Positions 24,010 through 33,150 of a stretch of DNA of 64,000 bases are shown one piece after another. The DNA comes from Natronorubrum thiooxidans (GTDB taxonomy: Archaea; Halobacteriota; Halobacteria; Halobacteriales; Natrialbaceae), in NCBI RefSeq assembly GCF_900156475.1, contig NZ_FTNR01000003.1, forward strand, positions 62,001 to 126,000. The letters are read 5' to 3'. The notes beneath the pieces were generated by a model that saw only the letters and a program-made list of their open reading frames with translations, made no database searches and had not been told where the DNA came from. The stretch's first letter is position 1. Every line of letters starts with the position of its first letter. A program made the position numbers and the translations under genes.

Positions 24010-24674
24010 CACGCGTCAAGATCTGTGGACTGACGACCGAAGCCGACCTCGAGACGGTCGTCGACGCGGGTGTCGATGCGGTCGGGATCATCTGTGGCGT
24101 TTCCGTCGACACGCCACGAGAGGTCTCGATCGAGCAGGCACGGCAACTCGTCACGGCCACGCCACCGTTTGTGACGACGGTACTCGTGACGATGCCGTCT
24201 GATCCCGACCACGCACGCGAGTTGGTCGATGCGGTCGGGCCGGACGTCCTCCAGATCCACGGCGGTCTCGAGCCGGACGACCTCGACCACTTGCGATCGT
24301 CCATCAACGCGCAGCTCCTCTACGCGGTCGATGCCGACGACGCGACGAACGCAGCCGCCTACGACGACGTCGTCGACGCCCTCCTCGTCGATACGCCGGG
24401 CGAGGACGGCGGTGGCGGCACCGGAAAGACCCACGACTGGGAGCGGACCCGACAGGCTGCTACCGACCTCGAGTCGCCGTTGATTCTCGCGGGTGGGCTC
24501 ACCCCGGACAACGTCGCGGATGCGGTCCGAACCGTCGAGCCGTTCGCCGTCGACGCCGCAAGCGGGGTCGAAGCCGACGACGGCAGCAAGGACCCAACCG
24601 CAGTGCAATCGTTCGTCGACCGAGCCACGACCGCCCATCGAACGGTAGAGCCGGATTCGTCCCATCTCCCATGA
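24006..24674 (+). CDS. trpF: Phosphoribosylanthranilate isomerase
   Basis: 222 residues, (beta/alpha)8 barrel. MTRVKICGLTTEADLETVVD carries the N-terminal KICG with the catalytic cysteine; the general acid aspartate is in LLVDTPG (about 125-131), and ILAGGLTPDNVADAV plus VDAASGVE form the phosphate-binding loops. It performs the Amadori rearrangement in tryptophan synthesis. A glycine-rich insert GEDGGGGTGK is slightly unusual. Overlaps trpD and trpE by four bases at each end, so translation is coupled. Confidence 0.94.
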   Translation: MTRVKICGLTTEADLETVVDAGVDAVGIICGVSVDTPREVSIEQARQLVTATPPFVTTVLVTMPSDPDHARELVDAVGPDVLQIHGGLEPDDLDHLRSSINAQLLYAVDADDATNAAAYDDVVDALLVDTPGEDGGGGTGKTHDWERTRQAATDLESPLILAGGLTPDNVADAVRTVEPFAVDAASGVEADDGSKDPTAVQSFVDRATTAHRTVEPDSSHLP

Positions 24675-26350
24675 CTGACTCAGCCACCCCATCGAACCCG
24701 ACGCCGACGCTGGATATCGACCGCGAGACCTTCCGCGAGTATGCGGGCGACCGCGAGGACCGGCCGACAGTCGTCCGAACCGTCGTCACCATCGACGTCG
24801 AGACGACGCCGCTTGCAGCCTACGCCGCCCTCACTGGCCGCTCACCCTCGAGCGACCGGGAGCGAGCGCCCTATGCCTTCTTGCTCGAGAGCGCGGAGAA
24901 AACCGCCTCGAGCGATCCGGACGGCGCGTTCCGCCCGAGTTCGACGCGAGCGGACCGCCACGCGCGCTACTCCTACGTCGGCTACGATCCTGACGCCGTC
25001 GTCACAGTCGAGCCCGAGGGGACGACCGTCGAGGCGCTGACCGACGACGCGCCGCTGGATCTCGTCGAGACGGACGTCGAAGGCGACACCGTCGACGCGC
25101 TCCGAGCAGCGATGCCAGATGTCGACTTCCCGAACGCACCCAACCACGACCGCCAGCATCTGACCGGCGGGCTGGTCGGTTTTCTCGCCTACGACGCGGT
25201 CTACGACCTCTGGCTCGAGGAAGTCGGCCTCGAGCGGCCCGACTCGCGGTTCCCGGACGCCCAGTTCGTTCTGACGACGAAGACGCTCGCGTTCGACGAG
25301 CGCGACGGGACGGTCTCACTCGTGTGTACGCCGGTTCTCGAGGCCGGCGACGATCCCAACGCGGTCTACGACGACCTCCTCGCGGAGGCACGCGCGGTCG
25401 CGGAAACGCTGCGAACGGCCGCCGAACCGGAGACGGGCGGGTTCGTCCGCGACGAAGAGATCGCCGGCCCCAAAGACGAGTACGAAGAGAGCGTCCGCCG
25501 GGCGAAAGAACACGTCCTCGACGGCGACATCTATCAGGGCGTCATCTCCCGAACGCGAGAACTCTACGGCGACGTCGACCCGCTCGGCTTCTACGAGGCG
25601 ATGCGTGACGTGAACCCGTCACCGTACATGTATCTGCTCGACCACGACGATCTGACCGTCGTCGGCGCGAGCCCCGAGACGCTGGTCTCCGTGCGCGGGC
25701 GCGAAGTGATGTCCAACCCCATCGCCGGGACCTGTGATCGGGGCTCGAGTCCCGTCGAGGACCGTCGACTAGCCGGCGAGATGCTGGCCGACGAGAAAGA
25801 GCGCGCCGAACACACGATGCTGGTCGATCTGGCGCGAAACGACGTCCGGCGCGTCTCGGAGGCCGGGTCGGTCCGCGTCGACGAGTTCATGAACGTCCTC
25901 AAATACAGCCACGTCCAGCATATCGAGTCGACAGTGACCGGTGAGTTAGCAACGGACGCCGATGCGTTCGACGCGACGCGTGCGTCGTTCCCCGCCGGCA
26001 CACTCTCGGGCGCACCGAAGATCCGCGCGATGGAAATCATCGACACGCTCGAGGCTGAGCCACGCGGGCTCTACGGCGGCGGCGTCGGCTACTACTCCTG
26101 GACGGGCGATGCCGATTTCGCGATCGTGATCCGGACGGCAACGGTTGAAAACGAGGCAGATCGAGACCGGATTACGGTTCAGGCCGGTGCTGGATTGGTC
26201 GCCGACAGCGACCCCGAGGCCGAGTACGAGGAAACCGAGAAGAAAATGGGCGGCGTGCTCGCAGCCCTCGAGGCGATCGAGACGCCTGCCGACGGCAGCG
26301 AGGACGACTCAAGCGGAGCCATTGAGCGGACGCCGGAGGTGAGCCGATGA
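24671..26350 (+). CDS. trpE: Anthranilate synthase component I
   Basis: 559 residues. The N-terminal regulatory domain has FLLESAEKT (about 72-80), the LLES motif that binds tryptophan, and YSYVGYDP. The catalytic chorismate-binding domain shows PSPYMYLLDHDDLTVVGASP, PIAGTCDRG, ADEKERAEHTMLVDLARNDV and TLSGAPKIRAMEIIDTLE. It makes anthranilate from chorismate with ammonia from TrpG, the next gene. The LLES motif suggests feedback inhibition by tryptophan is kept. An acidic tail of about 30 residues ends the protein. Confidence 0.95.
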   Translation: MTDSATPSNPTPTLDIDRETFREYAGDREDRPTVVRTVVTIDVETTPLAAYAALTGRSPSSDRERAPYAFLLESAEKTASSDPDGAFRPSSTRADRHARYSYVGYDPDAVVTVEPEGTTVEALTDDAPLDLVETDVEGDTVDALRAAMPDVDFPNAPNHDRQHLTGGLVGFLAYDAVYDLWLEEVGLERPDSRFPDAQFVLTTKTLAFDERDGTVSLVCTPVLEAGDDPNAVYDDLLAEARAVAETLRTAAEPETGGFVRDEEIAGPKDEYEESVRRAKEHVLDGDIYQGVISRTRELYGDVDPLGFYEAMRDVNPSPYMYLLDHDDLTVVGASPETLVSVRGREVMSNPIAGTCDRGSSPVEDRRLAGEMLADEKERAEHTMLVDLARNDVRRVSEAGSVRVDEFMNVLKYSHVQHIESTVTGELATDADAFDATRASFPAGTLSGAPKIRAMEIIDTLEAEPRGLYGGGVGYYSWTGDADFAIVIRTATVENEADRDRITVQAGAGLVADSDPEAEYEETEKKMGGVLAALEAIETPADGSEDDSSGAIERTPEVSR

Positions 26351-26988
26351 GCGCGACGGGCGAGCAGTCGGCTGTCGACGCGGATGCAGCGGCGCTGACA
26401 GTACTGTTTATCGACAACTACGACTCGTTTACGTACAACCTCGTCGAGTACGTCAGCCAACTGCCGGGCACCGAGACCGAGATTCTGAAAAACACCGCCT
26501 CGCTCGAGGACGTCCGTGCTGTCGATCCCGACGCGATCGTCATCAGTCCGGGGCCAGGGCATCCAAAAAACGACCGCGACGTCGGCGTTACGATGGACGT
26601 ACTGGACGAACTCAGTCCCGAAGTGCCGACGCTGGGCGTCTGTCTCGGCCTCGAGGCTGCCGTCTACGCTTACGGCGGCACCGTCGGCCGCGCCCCCGAC
26701 CCGATCCACGGCAAGGCCTCTGCGGTCGACCACGACGGCGAGGGCGTCTTCGAGGGACTCGAGCAGGGCTTTCGGGCTGGTCGCTATCACTCGCTGGTCG
26801 CCACCGAGGTGCCTGACTGTTTCGCGGTGTCGGCGACGGCCGAACACGGGGACGAGACGCTCGTGATGGGTGTGCGCCACCAGGAGTATCCACTCGAGTG
26901 CGTGCAGTTCCATCCGGAAAGTGTCCTGACGGCTGTTGGGCACGATGTCATCGAAAACTTCCTCGAGTCGGTCTATAGTAACAACTGA
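26347..26988 (+). CDS. trpG: Anthranilate synthase component II (glutamine amidotransferase)
   Basis: 213 residues, class I amidotransferase. FIDNYDSFTYNLVEYVSQL opens the domain, IVISPGPGHPKNDRDVG follows, the nucleophile cysteine is in TLGVCLGLEAAVY, and the catalytic His-Glu pair is in VQFHPESVLT. The usual GHQ after the nucleophile elbow is GLE here. It supplies ammonia to TrpE. ATG overlaps the trpE stop. An imperfect stem-loop follows ten bases after the stop. trpCBA are not in the window, consistent with the split trp loci of haloarchaea. Confidence 0.93.
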   Translation: MSATGEQSAVDADAAALTVLFIDNYDSFTYNLVEYVSQLPGTETEILKNTASLEDVRAVDPDAIVISPGPGHPKNDRDVGVTMDVLDELSPEVPTLGVCLGLEAAVYAYGGTVGRAPDPIHGKASAVDHDGEGVFEGLEQGFRAGRYHSLVATEVPDCFAVSATAEHGDETLVMGVRHQEYPLECVQFHPESVLTAVGHDVIENFLESVYSNN

Positions 26989-26997
26989 AACGATTTA

Positions 26998-27033
26998 CAC
27001 ACAGATCGCATAGCTGTCATGCGATCTGGTGTG
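26998..27033 (+). terminator. Stem-loop after trpG
   Basis: CACACAGATCGCAT (26998-27011) pairs with ATGCGATCTGGTGTG (27019-27033), leaving one bulged base and a seven-base loop. It lies ten bases after the trpG stop. No T run follows, so it may protect the mRNA 3' end or mark a site of processing rather than terminate directly. Confidence 0.5.
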
Positions 27034-27119
27034 CATTGACTTTCAGTGGCTACTATAGCTCCTGTCGCGTTCGGTATCAAACGGCAGCAAAAGCAGAGAT
27101 AGTCATCCGATCGTCAGGT

Positions 27120-27302
27120 TCAGACGCCAGGGAGCAACTCGAGGGTGCCGGTCGCCCACAGCGCGGCGAGCACGACCGCGGCGACGATACCGAGTCGGAC
27201 GGCCAGTTTGATCGCGATGCGGATCGCAACGACGGCGACCGCGAAGGCAGCCAGCCCCGCCAGAATGAGCAGGATCGTCGAGGACGTTAGCGGTTCGAAC
27301 AT
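27120..27302 (-). CDS. Small integral membrane protein
   Basis: 60 residues, MFEPLTSSTILLILAGLAAF..., with two hydrophobic helices (about 9-27 and 36-52) separated by a basic turn (RIAIKLAVRLG). No enzyme motif. Codon use is haloarchaeal and the frame is clean, so a real gene is likely. It stands alone between the trp operon and an AT-rich tract, transcribed leftward. Function unknown. Confidence 0.6.
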   Translation of the reverse strand: MFEPLTSSTILLILAGLAAFAVAVVAIRIAIKLAVRLGIVAAVVLAALWATGTLELLPGV

Positions 27303-27742
27303 ACGGAATACCCTGTACTACAGGGACGTAATCTTTCTGGATGAGATGAGAGAACAAGAATCAAGATTATCATGAAATATGAATAGTCTTCGTAGTCAGA
27401 ATGTCACCACTGCGAAACTGAAAATCACCCGACAAGGTGGCGATTCATTATTGCTGTGGCTACTTTCAGTTCGGTCTGAAAATCGTTAAGACCGTTGGCG
27501 TTGTAGTTGTTGATAGCACCGAATACGGTCATCTCGAGGATCGTGATCGAACCGACACACGAAACAGTCCAGAGACATCTATACAACTGGATTTGCACTA
27601 GTCCAACAAAAGTGGGACGAAATACCCAGTTTTAAGATGCATGGCTGACTATCGAACCTTCGTTACGAATGATGGAATCCAGAACCCACTCTTCCGCCAG
27701 AATCGCCACCCGGAAACGGGATACTGACGAGGTGACCCGCGC
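27303..27742. other. AT-rich tract upstream of nrdJ with two very short frames
   Basis: 440 bases of lowered GC (for example AAGATTATCATGAAATATGA). Two short frames are seen. On the minus strand, 27425-27532 encodes 35 residues (MTVFGAINNYNANGLNDFQT...), not acidic and of no recognised family. On the plus strand, 27641-27727 encodes 28 residues (MADYRTFVTNDGIQNPLFRQ...) directly before nrdJ. A TATA-like TTTTAAG lies at 27630-27636. The tract may be a relic of inserted DNA plus the nrdJ leader. Confidence 0.4.
27641..27727 (+). CDS. 28-codon upstream frame in the nrdJ leader
   Basis: MADYRTFVTNDGIQNPLFRQ..., stop 15 bases before the nrdJ ATG. The A-D-Y-R start and balanced composition look protein-like. 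It could be a leader peptide, a separate small protein, or chance. nrdJ expression might be coupled to it, since the stop-to-start distance is short and GAGGTGA (27729-27735) follows. Confidence 0.3.
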   Translation: MADYRTFVTNDGIQNPLFRQNRHPETGY

Positions 27743-30700
27743 ATGAGCGACTCGGAGCTCTCCGCGGCTGACCTCACCCTCCCGATCAAGCGCACCGACG
27801 GCGACACGCTCGAGGAGCGCCTGACCGACAACGCCTACCACAACATCCTGCCCGCACGGTACCTGCGCAAGGACGCTGACGGCGAACTCATCGAGGAGCA
27901 AGAAGACCTCTTCGACCGCGTCGGCAAGAACGTCGCCCTCGCAGAAGCCGTCTACGAGGCCGAAAACTGCGACCTTGAGGTCACGGTCACGCCCGACCAG
28001 CTCAAGCCCGACCATCCACGCCGAGACGAACTCGCCGAGGAGGTCTTCGGCGAGGGGACGACCGCAGATGACGACGTCGAAACGGAACTGACCGAGCACA
28101 ACGTCAACAAGTTCGCCTACGACACGGTCGTTCCCGAACTCCCCGAAGACGTACGCGAACACGTCGAAGACGTCGCCGAGACGTTCATCGAGGGGATGGA
28201 AAGCCTTTCGTTTATGCCGAACTCGCCGACCCTGATGAACGCCGGCGACGAACTCCAGCAGCTCTCGGCGTGTTTCGTCATGAGCCCCGACGACGACCTC
28301 TCGGACATCCACGAAACCGCAAAGAAGGCCGCGGAGGTCTTCCAGTCCGGCGGCGGCGTCGGCTACGGCTTCTGGCAGCTGCGCCCCTACGGCGACTCGG
28401 TCGGTTCGACCGGCGGTATCGCCTCCGGCCCGATCACGTTCATGCGCACGTACGACCAGCTCTGTGAGACGATCGCCCAGGGTGGCACCCGACGCGGTGC
28501 CCAGATGGGGATCATGCGCGTCTCCCACCCGGACGTCATCGAGTTCATCCACGCCAAAAACAAGGACGTCTCGCTTGCCCACACGCTGCGGCTCAACGAC
28601 CCTGACGACTACACCTATACGACCTTCTCCGAAGCCCTCGAGGAAGCCCGCGAGCTGATCGACGAGGAAGGACGGGTTCCGAAACACCTGCGCAACGCCG
28701 TCGAGGGCCATCTCTCTAATTTCAATATCTCCGTCGGCATCACCGACGGCTTCATGGACGCCGTCAAAAACGGCGACGAGTTCACATTCACGAACCCGCG
28801 CACCGAAGAGCCACACATCGCCACCGAGGAGACCAAGGAGATGTACAGCCGCTACGATCTCGGCGAGCACGTCGAGGTCGGCGAGCCGCTGTCGATCCCC
28901 GCCGAACTCATCTTCGAGCGCATCGTCGAAGGCGCCCACGAGAACGGCGAACCGGGCGTCATCTACCTCGAGCGTGTCAACAAACAGCACTCTTTCGACA
29001 TCGAGGAACAGGAGGACCACCGTATCCTCGCGACGAACCCGTGTGGCGAACAGCCACTCGAGGAGTACGAGGCCTGCAACCTCGGCCACATCAACCTCTC
29101 GACGGTCGCCGACCAGAACGCACCCGACTGGCGTGTCTGGTCCGACGAACACGAAGACGAGTACGACTCCACGGAAGCGGCCGTCGCGGCCTTCTTAGAG
29201 GAGGCAATCGACGTCGAGGAGTTCGACGAGCGCATCGAGTACGGCACGCGCTTCCTCGAGAACGTCGTCACGATGTCCGACTTCCCGGTCGACGAGATCG
29301 AGGAGAAGGTCCGTGACATGCGCAAGATCGGCCTCGGGATCATGGGGCTTGCTCAGCTCTACATCCAGCTCGGCATCAAGTACGGCAGCGAGGAGGGCAA
29401 CGAGGTCGCCAGTCAGCTGCTGACCCACATCAACCACGGCGCGAAGGCGACGAGCCACGACCTCGCGACCGAGCGTGGCTCCTTTAACGACTGGGACGAC
29501 TCGAAGTACGCCGAGCCGACCGAGTACCGCGAGTGGTTCGAGAAACAGACCGGCGAGGACGCCGACGACTGGGCCGATGGCTTCCCGATCCGCAACCACA
29601 ACGTGACGACCATCGCCCCGACCGGGACGACCTCGATGGTCGGCAACACGACGGGTGGCTGTGAGCCGATTTACAACGTCGCCTACTACAAGAACGTCAC
29701 CGACGACGTCCAGGGCGACGAGATGTTGGTCGAGTTCGACGACTACTTCCTGCGCGTCTTAGAGGACAATGACATCGACGTCGATGCCGTCAAGGAAGAA
29801 GCCCAAGAGCAGATGGCGACCAACCAGTTCGACGGCGTCGAAGGCCTCTCGACGGTGCCAGACGCCATCGGCGAACTGTTCGTCATCACCTCGGATCTCT
29901 CGGCGAAACAGCACGCTGCGGTCCAGTGTGCCGCACAGAAAGGCGTCGACTCCGCAATTTCGAAGACGGTCAACGCACCGAACGACTCCTCGCTCGAGGA
30001 CGCCAAGGAGGTCTTCGAGTGGGTCTACGAGAACGGCGGGAAGGGTGTCACCTACTACCGCGACGGCACCCGCAGCAAACAGGTGCTGACGACGCGGGCC
30101 GACAACGCCGACTTCGCCGACGAGACGGAAGCCGCACAGGCGCTCGTCGAACAGATCGACGAGATCTTCGGTGGCCTCGAGGCGTTCCTCGAGAGCGAGG
30201 ACGTCCGAGACGTGCTCGAGGAAGACGTCGACTCGCTGGTCGGCGAGGCACGCCAGCCTGTCGAAGTCGACTTCACCGAGAAGCGCGAGCGGCCAGACGC
30301 CCTTCAGGGTGTCAGCCAGCGTATCGACACCGGCTACGGCAAAGTCTACGTGACGATCAACGAGGATCCCGAGACCGGCCAGCCATTTGAACTGTTCGCG
30401 AACATCGGCCACTCCGGTGGCTTCACGAACTCCTTTACCGAGGCGCTGGCGAAGGTCATCTCGACCTCGCTACGCTCGGGTGTCGACCCCGACGAGATCG
30501 TCGACGAACTCTGTGGCACGCGCAGTCCGAAAGTCGCCTGGGACAAAGGCGAGCAGATCCAGTCTATCCCGGACGCCATCGGCACCGCGATGCGTCGCTA
30601 TCTCGAGGGCGAGATCGACAAGCCGTACCCAACCCAGCAGACGCTCGAGGATGCGGCTGATACGGGAACGGAAGCCGAGTACGACGGCCCACAGACCGAC

Positions 30701-30862
30701 GGCGGCGCTGCCGCCCAGAACGGCTCGAAAGTAGACGACGACGCCACTCAGGACCTCATCGACGCCGGCGAGTCGCCGGAGTGTCCCGACTGTGGCTCGC
30801 TGTCGCTGTACTTCTCGGAAGGCTGCAAGACCTGCGAGTCTTGTGGCTGGAGCGAGTGCTGA
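27743..30862 (+). CDS. nrdJ: Ribonucleoside-diphosphate reductase, adenosylcobalamin-dependent (class II)
   Basis: 1039 residues. It reduces ribonucleotides to deoxyribonucleotides using a B12-derived radical, so it works with or without oxygen. Seen: SFMPNSPTLMNAGDELQQLS then ACFVM (first redox cysteine, about residue 174), FQSGGGVGYGFWQLRP near 200, the NPCGEQPLEEYEACNLGHIN radical-cysteine loop near 432, and TIAPTGTTSMVGNTTGGCEP near 632. The last 30 residues form a zinc ribbon (CPDCG, CKTC, CGWSEC) that probably passes electrons to the active site. Length agrees with class II enzymes of haloarchaea. No nrdAB partner is nearby. Confidence 0.95.
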   Translation: MSDSELSAADLTLPIKRTDGDTLEERLTDNAYHNILPARYLRKDADGELIEEQEDLFDRVGKNVALAEAVYEAENCDLEVTVTPDQLKPDHPRRDELAEEVFGEGTTADDDVETELTEHNVNKFAYDTVVPELPEDVREHVEDVAETFIEGMESLSFMPNSPTLMNAGDELQQLSACFVMSPDDDLSDIHETAKKAAEVFQSGGGVGYGFWQLRPYGDSVGSTGGIASGPITFMRTYDQLCETIAQGGTRRGAQMGIMRVSHPDVIEFIHAKNKDVSLAHTLRLNDPDDYTYTTFSEALEEARELIDEEGRVPKHLRNAVEGHLSNFNISVGITDGFMDAVKNGDEFTFTNPRTEEPHIATEETKEMYSRYDLGEHVEVGEPLSIPAELIFERIVEGAHENGEPGVIYLERVNKQHSFDIEEQEDHRILATNPCGEQPLEEYEACNLGHINLSTVADQNAPDWRVWSDEHEDEYDSTEAAVAAFLEEAIDVEEFDERIEYGTRFLENVVTMSDFPVDEIEEKVRDMRKIGLGIMGLAQLYIQLGIKYGSEEGNEVASQLLTHINHGAKATSHDLATERGSFNDWDDSKYAEPTEYREWFEKQTGEDADDWADGFPIRNHNVTTIAPTGTTSMVGNTTGGCEPIYNVAYYKNVTDDVQGDEMLVEFDDYFLRVLEDNDIDVDAVKEEAQEQMATNQFDGVEGLSTVPDAIGELFVITSDLSAKQHAAVQCAAQKGVDSAISKTVNAPNDSSLEDAKEVFEWVYENGGKGVTYYRDGTRSKQVLTTRADNADFADETEAAQALVEQIDEIFGGLEAFLESEDVRDVLEEDVDSLVGEARQPVEVDFTEKRERPDALQGVSQRIDTGYGKVYVTINEDPETGQPFELFANIGHSGGFTNSFTEALAKVISTSLRSGVDPDEIVDELCGTRSPKVAWDKGEQIQSIPDAIGTAMRRYLEGEIDKPYPTQQTLEDAADTGTEAEYDGPQTDGGAAAQNGSKVDDDATQDLIDAGESPECPDCGSLSLYFSEGCKTCESCGWSEC

Positions 30863-30973
30863 GCCGGTTTCGAGAGCGGAGATTCTGACGGCGAACGGCT
30901 CGAAACGCGTTTTCGATTTGTGGATGATCTGTCCCCGTCAGCGATGCGATAACGCTGCTAGCGACCGTCGACG

Positions 30974-32605
30974 TTAGTCGTCGTCATCACCGGGAATCGC
31001 ATCCGTCTCCCCTGTCGAGGCCCGTTCGGGCCGCGAGCCGATGATCCAGGCGTCATCCTGCAGGAGCACGCGGCCGAACTTCGAGCTGAACTCCCGAGCG
31101 AGGCCGAGCAACGCGAAGAGACAGACAAACGCGAACGGGCCACCCGTGATGATCGCGGCCGACTGCAAGGCGTCGACGCCGCCGAGGATCATCAGGATCG
31201 CCGCCGTCATGCCGAGGACGACCCCCCAGAAGACCCGATTGATGCTCGAGGGACTGGCCTTGCCGCCGGTGGTCATCATCGACACGGCGAGGGTCGAGGA
31301 GTCCGCCGACGTGATGAAGAACGTGGTGACGAGGATCATGAAGGCGATCATGAACACGGAACCGAGCGGGAACGCCTCGAAGAGGGCGAAGCCGGCGACC
31401 GGCGCGCCGTGTTCGCCGACGGGGCCGAGGATATCCGTGACACCGTTGTGCTGGGCCCAGACCGCTGAGCCGCCGACGAACGTAAACCACGGAATCGTCG
31501 CCCCAGAGGTTGCAGCGATACCCGTAAATGCGACTTCACGAACGGTGCGTCCCTTGGAGATCCGTGCAATGAACAGGCCGGCGAACGGCGACCATGAGAG
31601 GGCCCACGCCCAGTAGAAGACGGTCCAGTCGTTTGCCCACTGGGTGCCACCCTCGACACCCGCGCCGGTAAACAGGCTCATTGAGACGAAGTTTGTCACC
31701 ATACCGCCGAAAGCCTGTGTCCCGAGTAAGACGAGGAAGACGGTCGGACCGAGAATGAACGTCGCCACCATGAGGACGACGAAGAGGATCATGTTGAAAT
31801 TCGAGAGCCGTCGGATCCCGCGGTCGACGCCGAGCACCATCGAGATCGTAAACAGGAGCGTCATCGTCGTCACGACGAGGAGGACCCCGGTGTTCCCCAA
31901 GTCGATCCCCCACTGGTAGTCGAGCCCGGTGACAAACTGGCTGCCGATGAAGCCAAGCGACGTCGCGACGCCACCGATCGTCGCGAAGACGGCGATGATG
32001 TCGATGAACTTCGCGGCGGCACCATCGAGGTTGTCGATACCGAGCAACGGCGTCAGCGCCGAGGAAACGCGCAGTGGGACGTTCTCGTAGTTGTACGCGA
32101 AGTAGCCGATCGCGATCCCCATGATCGTAAACACCGCCAACTGCGGGAGCGCCCAGTGGAACAGCGTCTGCTGGACGGCGACCGTCATCGCTGCAGCCGA
32201 GCCACTGGAGACATCGAACAGCGGTGACGGGTTGTCGTAGTAGAACAGCGCCTCGGTTGGCCCCCAGAAGACGACTCCAGCGGCGAAGCCAGCCGAGTAC
32301 AACATTGCAAAAAACGAGAGGAAGCTGTACTCCGGTTTCTCGTCGCCGAGTCTAATCTTCCCCCACGGGCCGACGATCAGGAACAGCAAGAAGAGGACGA
32401 TGAGGAAGACGATCAGCAACAGCGCCCAATTCAGATACTGGAGCATCGCCTCGTTTGCCACGCCGATGGCGTTTTCGACGGTCGCCGGACTGAGGAAGTA
32501 GAGTGCAATAATGCCAACCGAGAGGCCGGCCCCGAACAGGAACACGATCGGGTCGAGTTCCTCGCGGAAGCGACCGACAGCACCGAGATCGTCCGAATCA
32601 GCCAT
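30974..32605 (-). CDS. BCCT-family betaine/carnitine/choline transporter
   Basis: 543 residues from ATG 32605 (MADSDDLGAVGRFREELDPI); an upstream start in the same frame is possible. About 12 hydrophobic helices. The family signature in helix 8 is clear: DWTVFYWAWALSWSPFAGLF followed by IARISKGRTVRE; the glycine-rich stretch in helix 3 is FYYDNPSP..., and the tryptophans of the substrate box are kept. It imports compatible solutes such as glycine betaine with sodium, useful for osmotic balance. Single gene, convergent with nrdJ across 111 bases. Confidence 0.93.
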   Translation of the reverse strand: MADSDDLGAVGRFREELDPIVFLFGAGLSVGIIALYFLSPATVENAIGVANEAMLQYLNWALLLIVFLIVLFLLFLIVGPWGKIRLGDEKPEYSFLSFFAMLYSAGFAAGVVFWGPTEALFYYDNPSPLFDVSSGSAAAMTVAVQQTLFHWALPQLAVFTIMGIAIGYFAYNYENVPLRVSSALTPLLGIDNLDGAAAKFIDIIAVFATIGGVATSLGFIGSQFVTGLDYQWGIDLGNTGVLLVVTTMTLLFTISMVLGVDRGIRRLSNFNMILFVVLMVATFILGPTVFLVLLGTQAFGGMVTNFVSMSLFTGAGVEGGTQWANDWTVFYWAWALSWSPFAGLFIARISKGRTVREVAFTGIAATSGATIPWFTFVGGSAVWAQHNGVTDILGPVGEHGAPVAGFALFEAFPLGSVFMIAFMILVTTFFITSADSSTLAVSMMTTGGKASPSSINRVFWGVVLGMTAAILMILGGVDALQSAAIITGGPFAFVCLFALLGLAREFSSKFGRVLLQDDAWIIGSRPERASTGETDAIPGDDDD

Positions 32606-33003
32606 TGACCCGCCCCCCTTCGATAGGATCATGCCCTACCAGAGCCGCGTTCACACCCCACCGTCGCGCGACAGTCGAACCAGTCCACTTAAACACGTCG
32701 TCGCTTCCCGGGTGACTCCGTTCGTTCGAACGTCCCCGCCGTTCTGCACAAACCATGGTCATTGGTAACACCATCCGCAGGGTCCACGAACGCCGTCTTA
32801 ACGCTATCCATACTCATTCTTCCGAGAAAGATTTTTGTGGATATTTCTCGAGTCGACAGGCAATCCGAGAGCCACAGGGAACTGGTGTCACTCGAGTCCG
32901 TCGCGTTCATAACGATACCAGCCGTCAGTATGACGTACCCAATGTATCGCGGCCGAGCAATCCCGTCTACCGCTGCAGACAGCCCCTCGAGTGCTGGTGA
33001 TCC
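32606..33003. other. 398-base intergenic region
   Basis: No convincing gene. A moderately AT-rich segment (32800-32850, ATACTCATTCTTCCGAGAAA) may hold the promoter of the BCCT gene or the next small gene. One open frame on the plus strand ends inside the following gene's start but has no haloarchaeal character. Confidence 0.4.
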
Positions 33004-33141
33004 GTGACCGACAGCACTGAAACCCACAGAGCGGGCGGGCCGCCATGTCCGTTCTGTGAGACGGCGATGTACAAGCGCCACTGCAAGTACGTCTGTCCAC
33101 AACACGGTGTCATCATCGACTGCAGTGATCCGTTCCGTTGA
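33004..33141 (+). CDS. 45-residue zinc-finger protein (CPxC type)
   Basis: Starts at GTG 33004, because an in-frame stop lies directly upstream (32998) and the next ATG is inside the zinc motif. The translation contains PPCPFCETAMYKRHCKYVCP followed by QHGVIIDCSDPFR. Four cysteines (CPFC and C-x3-C) plus His would make a compact zinc finger, a type of small protein conserved across haloarchaea. It ends nine bases before the stop of a convergent membrane protein gene. Function unknown. Confidence 0.72.
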   Translation: MTDSTETHRAGGPPCPFCETAMYKRHCKYVCPQHGVIIDCSDPFR

Positions 33142-33150
33142 ACGGTCTAT

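Noticed and set aside
27632-29152. A 506-codon minus-strand frame opposite nrdJ
   Set aside because: Mirror frame of a well-conserved enzyme gene; residues are dominated by V, L, D, G, R as expected from antisense of haloarchaeal codons.
32762-33007. 81-codon plus-strand frame before the 45-residue zinc protein
   Set aside because: No haloarchaeal codon bias or similarity; it overlaps the start of the better supported zinc-finger gene.
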